Source: Ignavibacteriaceae bacterium (GTDB lineage: Bacteria; Bacteroidota; Ignavibacteria; Ignavibacteriales; Ignavibacteriaceae). From it: a stretch of DNA of 14,524 bases. A model generated the notes under the pieces. It was not told the origin of the DNA. It made no database searches and worked only from the letters and a program-made list of their open reading frames with translations. The DNA lies in contig JANWIS010000100.1 in NCBI GenBank assembly GCA_025449775.1, positions 1 to 14,524 of the forward strand. Direction: 5' to 3'. Below are positions 5,545-13,200 of the stretch, piece by piece. Positions within the stretch are counted from its first letter, which is position 1, and every line of letters begins with the position of its first letter. The translations under genes were made by a program, and so were the position numbers.

Positions 5545-6855
5545 ATGTCGGCATTAAAAGAAAAACTTAGAAAAAAAATTGAGGAATGGCGTCCCCGCAC
5601 AACACGACTCATAAAAGAATTCAGCAACGTTAAAGTTGATGAAGTTGATATCGGTCAGATAATTGGTGGAGCGAGAGATGTAAAATCTCTTGTCACAGAT
5701 ATTTCGTATCTCGATCCTTTTGAGGGAATACGTTTCCGCGGATTTACAATTCCTGAGGTTATGGAAAAACTACCTAAAGTTTCTGATGGAGAGATGCCTT
5801 ACGTGGAAGGATTTTTCTTTTTTCTTTTAACCGGCGAAATTCCTTCAGATGATGATGTTAAAGAAGTTGCACAAGAGTTCAGCAAGAGGCATATTGTACC
5901 AAAATATGTTATTGATATTCTGAAAGCTATGCCTGTTGATTCCCATCCAATGGTTATGTTCTCAACTGCTATTCTTTCCATGCAGCGTGAATCAGAATTT
6001 GTTAAAGAATATAATTCCGGAGAACTTAAAAAGAATGATTACTGGATTCCGACATATGAAGACGGTTTAAATCTTCTTGCAAAAATTCCCGGTATTGCTG
6101 CATTTATCTACAGGTTAAAATATAAGGATGCAAAAATTATTGATCCCGATCCAAAATCTGATCTTGGCGGTAACTTTGCAAAAATGATGGGAATAAACAA
6201 ACCTTACGATGATGTTGCCAGATTGTATTTCATATTGCACAGCGATCATGAAAGCGGCAACGTCAGCGCTCATACCGGACATCTTGTTGCAAGTGCACTT
6301 TCAGATTTATACTACTCAATTTCAGCGATGACAAATGGTCTGGCAGGTCCGTTACATGGACTTGCAAACCAGGAAGTTCTTAGCTGGCTGCATGAAGTTT
6401 ATGATAAACTCGGAGGAAAAGTTCCAACTGAAGAAGAGATGAAGAAATTTGTTTGGGATACTTTGAAAAGCGGACAGGTTATTCCCGGATTCGGTCATGC
6501 TGTTTTAAGAAAAACAGACCCGCGTTACATGGCACAAAGAGAATTTTGTTTGAAACATTTGCCGGACGATCCGTTATTTAAATATGTTGACCTTCTCTTT
6601 AAAGTGGTTCCTCCAATACTGCTTGAACAGGGCAAAGCAAAAAACCCCTGGCCAAATGTTGATGCTCAGTCCGGTGTAATTCAATGGTATTATGGACTGA
6701 AGGAATATGATTTCTATACTGTTTTGTTCGCAGTTGGAAGAGCGTTTGGAGTTGTTGCAAATATTATCTGGGACCGCGGACTCGGTTACCCGCTTGAAAG
6801 ACCAAAATCTGTTACAACCGCAATGCTCGAAGAAGCAGCGGGAATAAAGAAATAG
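5545..6855 (+). CDS. gltA: Citrate synthase, eukaryotic (mitochondrial)/Geobacter-like type
   Basis: A 436-residue enzyme that condenses oxaloacetate and acetyl-CoA to citrate, the entry step of the TCA cycle. The catalytic triad can be placed by comparison with pig citrate synthase: His271 (NGLAGPLHGLANQEV), His318 (PGFGHAVLRKTDPRY) and Asp373 (KNPWPNVDAQSG). Arg399 (VGRAFG) and Arg419 (PLERPKS) match the substrate-binding arginines. HSDHESGNVSAHTGH (232-246) and EQGKAKNPWPNVDA are very like the animal enzyme and unlike the usual short bacterial GltA. Such forms are known in Geobacteraceae and other bacteria. The length suits this long form and there is no targeting peptide. ATG is fixed by GGAGGA at 5535-5540. 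It is transcribed alone, with an upstream inverted repeat and a strong terminator behind. A methyl- or Re-citrate synthase is unlikely given these motifs. Confidence 0.96.
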   Translation: MSALKEKLRKKIEEWRPRTTRLIKEFSNVKVDEVDIGQIIGGARDVKSLVTDISYLDPFEGIRFRGFTIPEVMEKLPKVSDGEMPYVEGFFFFLLTGEIPSDDDVKEVAQEFSKRHIVPKYVIDILKAMPVDSHPMVMFSTAILSMQRESEFVKEYNSGELKKNDYWIPTYEDGLNLLAKIPGIAAFIYRLKYKDAKIIDPDPKSDLGGNFAKMMGINKPYDDVARLYFILHSDHESGNVSAHTGHLVASALSDLYYSISAMTNGLAGPLHGLANQEVLSWLHEVYDKLGGKVPTEEEMKKFVWDTLKSGQVIPGFGHAVLRKTDPRYMAQREFCLKHLPDDPLFKYVDLLFKVVPPILLEQGKAKNPWPNVDAQSGVIQWYYGLKEYDFYTVLFAVGRAFGVVANIIWDRGLGYPLERPKSVTTAMLEEAAGIKK

Positions 6856-6877
6856 TTTTTCTTCTAGAACAAAAAAC

Positions 6878-6914
6878 AAATGCCATCCGATTTTAAGGGT
6901 GGCATTTTTATTTT
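6878..6914. terminator. Bidirectional terminator between citrate synthase and the DUF1501 gene
   Basis: An 11-bp stem (AAATGCCATCC at 6878-6888, GGGTGGCATTT at 6897-6907, one T-G pair) with an 8-base loop is followed by TTTTTATTTT on the plus strand. It is preceded by AAAAAACAAA, which gives a T-tract on the minus strand. It serves the two convergent genes that end at 6855 and 6938. Confidence 0.85.
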
Positions 6915-6937
6915 AAAAATTACTTTTAAGTTAAAGT

Positions 6938-8464
6938 CTATTTAATCAGCATCATTTTAATTGTTTGTTTTACAGCTCCTGATCTGATCGAAGCAAAATA
7001 TACACCGCTCGGATATTTGCCTCCATCAAACTTAACCGAATAATTCCCTGTTTCCTGGTGTTCATTCACAAGCGTTGTAACTCTATCACCGGCAGCTGTA
7101 AAAACTTCAAGCTTAATTGATTGAGGAACTCTTACAGAATAATTAATTGTTGTAGCTGGATTAAAAGGATTGGGATAATTCTGTTCAATCTGGAATGCAA
7201 GCGGTCCGCCCGGTCCAAAATTACTTGTAGAGATAAGCGGTAAAGATTCAAAACTTCTTTGTAATACATCAGGCAATCTATCAGCGGGCATTCCTAGCTG
7301 ATCAGTTAAAAGAGTTGCATACAGCTGTCTGAAGTCATATTGAAATTTAATATCACCACTGTTATCCAGGTCGGCAAGATCCGGGTTCTTACCATAAATT
7401 CCGCCAACAACATTTTTTCCTATAAGAAATAATGGTGCGGCAGTTCCATGATCAGTTCCGCCGCTGCTGTTCTGTCTTACACGTCTTCCGAATTCAGAGA
7501 ATGTCATAAGAACCACCCTGTCTGCCACGCGAAGTAAATCGAGATCCTGCTGAAATGCTGCAACCGCTTCAGCAACTTCACTTAATAAATTAGCGTGTGG
7601 ACCTGATTGGCCGGCGTGAGTATCGAATCCACCTATTGAAGTTAAGTAAACCGGCGTTTCTAATCCCCCGGCTATTAACTCAGCAACAATTGCAAGCTGT
7701 CGTCCCAAACGAGTGTCAGGATAAGTTGCAAGGTTTTGTACAGAGTCAGCTTTCTCTTTTATTATTTCTGCATAACGGATTGATTGTGCTGCAATTTCCT
7801 TAATATATTTTAATTGATTACCGGCTATTGTATCAGGAGGAGGATCATTATCTGCGGTGCTTCCTTGTATAAGTTGATAAAATTGATTCGGACTTTCAAA
7901 AGATATTCCCATAGTTCCCTGGCATGTACATTCGAGCAAAGCAGATTGAGTTGAACCGATCTGGATTGCCATCGGGTGTTCAGGATTAATCGGATTATGA
8001 TCCGGCAAGACATTCGCAAGATATCTTCCAACCCATCCATCATTAATAATTATATCCGAATCAGATGCACTTAACCAAATATCTGTTGACCGAAAATGTG
8101 ATCTGTCAGGATCGTCATATCCAACATTTTGCACAACTGCTAAATTTCCGTCATCAAAAAATGTTTTCAATGGTTGAAGTGACGGATGCATTCCTGTAAG
8201 ATTACTGAGGTGTACTGCTTGCTCTTTAGATATGCCTAATGATGGTCGTGCATTATAGTATAAACTATCTTCAAATGGTATAATTGTATTAAGTCCATCA
8301 TTGCCTCCGCTTAATTGAAGCAACACGATTACTTTTCCGTTTACCGCCTGGATGTTTAAAAATGATTTTGAAAATGCCCTGATGGGAATATTGCCAATTG
8401 CCATTGAGACAGTTCCTGCCCCAGCAACAATACCCAGATTTCTTAAAAACGATCTTCTATCCAT
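6938..8464 (-). CDS. DUF1501 protein with Tat-like leader and T9SS type-A sorting domain
   Basis: A 508-residue exported protein. Its N-terminus MDRRSFLRNLG followed by an Ala/Gly-rich hydrophobic stretch is a twin-arginine leader (Arg3-Arg4). The DUF1501 body (about 44-415) shows LLQLSGGNDGLNTIIP (48-63), SHFRSTDIW (122-130), SIGGFDTHAGQ (276-286), FSEFGRRV (322-329) and GTDHGTAAP (336-344). DUF1501 is distantly related to the alkaline phosphatase/sulfatase superfamily; its substrate is unknown. Residues 426-508 are a T9SS type-A tail (IEQNYPNPFNPATTINYSV, SGVYFASIRSG, QTIKMMLIK). A surface or secreted location is therefore predicted. The gene follows the DUF1800 gene by 14 bp with a weak AAGAAAG ribosome site, so the two are co-transcribed, as DUF1800/DUF1501 pairs are in many bacteria. 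The pairing of Tat leader and T9SS tail is unusual. Confidence 0.9.
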   Translation of the reverse strand: MDRRSFLRNLGIVAGAGTVSMAIGNIPIRAFSKSFLNIQAVNGKVIVLLQLSGGNDGLNTIIPFEDSLYYNARPSLGISKEQAVHLSNLTGMHPSLQPLKTFFDDGNLAVVQNVGYDDPDRSHFRSTDIWLSASDSDIIINDGWVGRYLANVLPDHNPINPEHPMAIQIGSTQSALLECTCQGTMGISFESPNQFYQLIQGSTADNDPPPDTIAGNQLKYIKEIAAQSIRYAEIIKEKADSVQNLATYPDTRLGRQLAIVAELIAGGLETPVYLTSIGGFDTHAGQSGPHANLLSEVAEAVAAFQQDLDLLRVADRVVLMTFSEFGRRVRQNSSGGTDHGTAAPLFLIGKNVVGGIYGKNPDLADLDNSGDIKFQYDFRQLYATLLTDQLGMPADRLPDVLQRSFESLPLISTSNFGPGGPLAFQIEQNYPNPFNPATTINYSVRVPQSIKLEVFTAAGDRVTTLVNEHQETGNYSVKFDGGKYPSGVYFASIRSGAVKQTIKMMLIK

Positions 8465-8478
8465 AAATATCTTTCTTA

Positions 8479-9852
8479 TTATGAAAGTTGATATTCTGAT
8501 AATCTCATTAATGCCTTAAAGAACATCTTGAGTCTGTTTTCTGCCTGAGGATCATTTGTTGACCAATCATAAACTGCAGCACCGTCAAGCAAAGTAGTAA
8601 GCAAATATTCTCTCCTGTTTTCACTAAGCGGATACTGGAGGAAAATTTTTGAAATATCATTAATAAGTTGAATTGCATCTTCCGGATTACTGAATGTTCT
8701 TGCATACTCAACAAGATTTAATTGAAATGTTAAATCGTCCCCGTTTGGTTTTCTGCCATTTACAACTGCATCAGTAAAAATATTTCTTGCAGGAAGACTT
8801 GTAGTGTTAATCCATACTTTATCACCATCCCACCCGCTTACATTAGGAGGAGATAATAATTCTTGTTTTATTTGTGCTGCAACCTGACGTAAATAAACAT
8901 AATCAGGTGTCGTTACATTGAACTGTCGCATAACTCCAATCAACATCTCAACAGGACTTTTAATCTTTGCCCCTCTCACTTCATCAGTATGAAACAAAAC
9001 TGATTTTAATAAAGTAGATAATACGGGCTTCAGATTAAAATTATTATCACGAAGTAATTGGGCCATCGTAGCAATACTGTCTTCATCATGAGCAACATGC
9101 ATAAATTCATTATATAATTCCCTGCAGAGAAAAGTGGCTGCAGCAGGTTGAGTGAAAATTATATCAACTACATCATTATGATTGAAATTACCTGTCTGAC
9201 CTAAAAATGTTTTAGTTCCTTCATCAAATCTATCAACCGTAAAGTACGGAGTTAAACCGTCAACTCTCCATCCTGTTAATGCTCTGGCACCTTCCTGAAC
9301 ATCCTGTTCAGTATAATTGCCAATGCCGAGTGTAAACAATTCCATAAGTTCCCTGGCATAGTTTTCATTCGGGGCTCCTTTTCTATTCCTTATACCGTCG
9401 AGATAAATAAGCATTGCCGGATCAAGTGTAACTGCTTTTGTTAAATCTATTACATTGCCCATAGAATAATCCCGAAAGAGTTTATTCTGCCAGTACATTC
9501 TTTGAGGCAGATAAACTTTTGTAACTTCACTTACAAAATGGTTATGCCAGAATAAAACCATTCTTTCTCGAAGTGAATATCCTTGAGTAACCATTAGGTT
9601 ATACCACCAATAAATTAATTCACGAGTGTGTTCGGTAGTATTTTCGTCGGTAGGATCGTTTACCCAGATTCCTGGTTGAGGTGGAGACGGACTGTCTGAA
9701 AGCAGATGGTTATCTACAAATTCATCCAGTGTAATAGAGAGAGCAAATTCCACATCCTGCTTATTATATCCAAAAAGTGTTCTGGCAAGTATATGCCTTG
9801 CAGAATCTTCATCCCACACTGCAATTTTGTTTAATTTATTTCCACTTTTCAA
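8479..9852 (-). CDS. DUF1800 protein, partner of DUF1501
   Basis: A 457-residue protein recognised by the DUF1800 motif series: ARHILARTLFGYN (18-30), FWHNHF (101-106), NENYARELMELFTLG (162-176), EGARALTGWRV (187-197), KSPVEMLIG (298-306) and PPNVSGWDGDKVWI (335-348). The molecular function of the family is unknown; members usually sit beside DUF1501 genes, as here. The start is TTG at 9850-9852: GAGG at 9860-9863 (minus strand) lies seven bases ahead of it, an in-frame stop lies at 9889-9891, and no ATG, GTG or other TTG is available between. With this start there is no signal peptide, which is odd for the partner of an exported protein; it may act inside the cell or travel with a partner (inference). 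First gene of a two-gene operon, divergent from the large ANL gene. Confidence 0.9.
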   Translation of the reverse strand: MKSGNKLNKIAVWDEDSARHILARTLFGYNKQDVEFALSITLDEFVDNHLLSDSPSPPQPGIWVNDPTDENTTEHTRELIYWWYNLMVTQGYSLRERMVLFWHNHFVSEVTKVYLPQRMYWQNKLFRDYSMGNVIDLTKAVTLDPAMLIYLDGIRNRKGAPNENYARELMELFTLGIGNYTEQDVQEGARALTGWRVDGLTPYFTVDRFDEGTKTFLGQTGNFNHNDVVDIIFTQPAAATFLCRELYNEFMHVAHDEDSIATMAQLLRDNNFNLKPVLSTLLKSVLFHTDEVRGAKIKSPVEMLIGVMRQFNVTTPDYVYLRQVAAQIKQELLSPPNVSGWDGDKVWINTTSLPARNIFTDAVVNGRKPNGDDLTFQLNLVEYARTFSNPEDAIQLINDISKIFLQYPLSENRREYLLTTLLDGAAVYDWSTNDPQAENRLKMFFKALMRLSEYQLS

Positions 9853-10123
9853 TTGAGCACCTCGCTCAGTTTTATTTAGATTTTTCTTTTAATCCCTTGA
9901 TAACAAGTAAATAATATGCCAGCAGTTAACGGTTAGTATTCGGCAATAAATAAAGATTGGATTTATTCAGAATTATTTATACTTAAATTTTTCCTCCTGC
10001 AGTATGCATATTCTTCCTGACGTCAGACGCCAACTTTTGTGACGGCATGATGCCAAATGTCGCCAATAATATCTTTAACTTGATTTTACAAGTCAAGGGA
10101 ATTTTCTCTTCATAATTTTCTGA

Positions 10124-10166
10124 ACGTGAAACTGTATGTAATAAATAGTTTCAAAGTTTTTCACGT
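10124..10166. repeat. Inverted repeat in the divergent promoter region
   Basis: ACGTGAAA (10124-10131) and TTTCACGT (10159-10166) are perfect complements. An alternative inner pairing is TGAAACT (10127-10133) with AGTTTCA (10147-10153). No T-run follows, so an operator or mRNA structure is likelier than a terminator. Confidence 0.4.
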
Positions 10167-10189
10167 CCGTTTCATTGAATTAATTCCAT

Positions 10190-10217
10190 ACGGAAATAAT
10201 AAGGAGACTATTTCCGT
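10190..10217. repeat. Inverted repeat ACGGAAATA/TATTTCCGT with AAGGAG in the loop
   Basis: A perfect 9-bp stem (10190-10198 with 10209-10217) encloses a 10-base loop containing AAGGAG, but no start codon lies within reach of that ribosome-site-like sequence. It sits 60 bp ahead of the ANL gene start and overlaps the possible -10 box, so an operator is one reading. Confidence 0.4.
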
Positions 10218-10277
10218 TAATAAAGTATTACGAACTAATTTATATTTTAAGAGCACTATTTCATTTAATTAGTTACA

Positions 10278-13200
10278 ATGGGCATCGTAAAAGACAAAAA
10301 TATTCTAGATGATATACTTTCTATCACCGAAAAGTTTATAAGTGTTTTAACTTCGTTCGGCAAGAAAGATATTAGTGAACAGCTCGAAAGCTTTGGACAA
10401 ACACTTAGTCAGATTCCACAAGAGAAAAGAAGTCTCAGTACAGATGAAGCAGAGGCTCTGCTTAAAATTTTTATTGCTGCATCACAGCCGGCTTTTGCCA
10501 AACAATTTATGGAAGAGATTGACAAGGAAACTTTTTACTCTTTCGGCACATACCTTAATGAACAGCTTAACAATCCGAATGAACAATTTAAAAAGATCAC
10601 TCACGAATACTTAAATCTTTTTCGCTTCCCTTCTCTACTTGATAAAATTTATGAGGAGAAGCAGTGGGAAACTTTAATCCATGATTTAATCCTCAATAGT
10701 AATTACAACACAAAAATTCTTTTTAATCAAAGGCTGCGTGATTACAAAAATAAACCTCTGTTCAAAGTAATTAATGGAAATATTGTTACTGAATATAGCT
10801 GGGAAAAATCTACGAACTTTATTCAGAAATATCAGCAGGCATTGTATTCATTAATAAATAAAGATGATCGTGTTGCATTTCTATTGGAGAATTGTCTTGA
10901 AATGGCTTTGCTCGACATTGCCTGTCTTTCCGGCGGAATTGTTAATGTAATGATACCCGGCAACTCAGTTACAGAACATATCAGATTTATTTTGCAGCAG
11001 AGCAAATCTTCGGTACTTATAACACATAATGAAAAACAGCTTTCAAAAATTAAAGCAATTAAAGGCGAACTTCAGGATTTGAAAATTGTAATTCTTCTCG
11101 AAGGAAATTCCAGTGAAGATTGGGTGATCAGCTTTAACGAACTTTTAAACAGAAGAAATGAACAGGCAACTGAATTTGAAATTGATATGAATTCGCTTGC
11201 AACAATTATGTACACATCAGGTACGACCGGTGAACCAAAAGGAATAATGTTTTCGCAGATGAATATTATTTACAAACGATTTTGCCGTGCAATGGCAATT
11301 CCGGAAATTGGAGATGAGGACAGGTTTCTCTGCTTCCTTCCCCTTTACCATACTTTCGGAAGATATCTTGAAATGATGGGTTGTATTTTCTGGGTATCAG
11401 AATATTGCTTCCTAGAAAATCCTTCAGTTGAAACTATGATATCAAACATGCAGCTTGTAAAACCAACTGTGTTTATAAGCATTCCAAAAAAATTGATGCA
11501 GCTTTATGAACATGTTACAGGAAAAGTCGATATTGAAATAGAAGAACATCAAAAAATAAAAATGCAATTAGGCAAAGCAACGGGAGGCGAACTTAAGTGG
11601 GGATTATCTGCAGCAGGATATCTTCCGGCGGATATATTCCAATTTTTCCAGAAGTACGGTGTTGAATTGATGAGCGGATTCGGAATGACCGAAGCAACCG
11701 GTGGAATAACTATGACTCCATGGAAAAAATATAGACCGAACTCACTCGGCAAAGCGTTACCTGGAATTGAGATAAAGCTTGGTGAAGATGGAGAGATACT
11801 TGTTAAAGGTCCTTATGTAATGCTCGGTTATTTCGATACAGAAAATTCTGAAACATTCACACAGGATGGTTGGCTTCCTACTGGTGATGTAATGAAGATG
11901 GATGACGATGGTTATATACAGATAATCGACAGGAAGAAGGAGATTTATAAAAACTTAAAAGGTGAAACAATTGCACCGCAAAAGATTGAAAATCTTTTCA
12001 GAGATTTTGAAAATATCAAACAGGTTTTTATAGTCGGTGATCACAGGCAATTTAATACAGTTCTTATTTGTCCTAACTATAGTGACCGGAATTCTCCTCT
12101 TTATGATATGGATGACAAACATCAGCAGGAATATTTTTCTTCATTGATTGTAACTGTAAATAAATTTCTTGCTCCATTTGAACGGATTCTCGATTTCAGA
12201 TTAATAGACAGAACATTTGATGATAAACATGGAGAACTGACTCCGAAAGGCACATACAAAAGAAAAGTTATCGAAGAAAACTTTTCCTCAACCATTGATT
12301 CTATGTATGTTAAAAATGATACTATCATTTATGCGGGAAAAACAGAAATAAAAATTCCGAACTGGTTTTTAAGAGAAAAGGGGTGTTTAAGCAGAGATAT
12401 TGTTTCTGATGAAAAAGGAATTGCAATTCCAAAATTAAAACTTTCATTAACTCTTTCTAAAGTAAGCGATACAAATGTTTTTCGAATAGGAAGTTTTAAT
12501 TATTCCATTACTTTGCCATATATAGATTTACAACTGCTTATTACTGATGCATTTCTATGGATTGGTAATTATGAACTAACAGCATTCACGGGTAAATCGA
12601 TAATTCAATGGTACAGGCAGATGAAAGATTCTGCGCAAATCAGGTTCCATTCTGTTGCGGAAAAAATTATTCCGAAAGAAGACGAAATAAAACAGTTCGG
12701 AAAAATTGTATCGGCTTCAGAATTTTCTCTTCAGGGAATGCATCTGGCTTACCTTGATTTTTTATCTGATGATGTGAACAATGTAGAATTATCACTTGAC
12801 TACTTTAATAAAATTTTAGACAGTCCTAAAAATCCTCATTATAGATTAGCATTCAATATTCTATCAAGATACAATCCAAATTTGAATCCTGATATTAAGA
12901 AGAAACAATTTTTATCTGTAATTAAAAGAGCCAATGATAGAAAATTTGGTGAACTGTTCACTGCATTCGTAAAAGCTGACAGCCGAATTCTCAACCCGGA
13001 ACTTGCAAATATTATTGCGGGAAGTTCAAGAGGTGAACAAAAATTAAACTTCATTGAAGGATTTATTTTGAATGAAGTAAATGATGTTAAAGAATCACCA
13101 CTTGAGAAAACTGGTATCCCATCTTTATTCGAACTGATAACTGCTTACGGTGTAACCCATCCTCAGCAATTTAGAAAAGTAAGAAGATTTTTAATGCGGT

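Larger units (their letters stand above)
9853..10277. promoter_or_regulatory. Divergent intergenic region with several inverted repeats
   Basis: These 425 bp must hold the promoters of the minus-strand DUF1800/DUF1501 operon and the plus-strand ANL gene. I see no gene in it. It contains the palindrome CTGACGTCAG (10017-10026), the near-adjacent GGCAT-G-ATGCC (10044-10054), three GCCA/TGGC half-sites (10029-10032, 10052-10055, 10062-10065), and two longer inverted repeats listed separately. A possible plus-strand promoter is TTGAAT (10175-10180) with TAATAA (10197-10202, 16-bp spacing), giving a leader of roughly 70 bases. These box choices are weak. No Shine-Dalgarno precedes the ANL start. 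Confidence 0.5.

Noticed and set aside
6574..6879. Open frame of about 100 codons on the minus strand inside and past the end of citrate synthase
   Set aside because: It overlaps the certain citrate synthase gene, includes the terminator region, and its product shows no family motif; it is a shadow frame.
10375..10614. Short out-of-frame reading within the start of the giant ANL gene, which could suggest a frameshift
   Set aside because: The main frame is open without interruption from 10278 to the edge and gives coherent motifs; the alternative frame does not.
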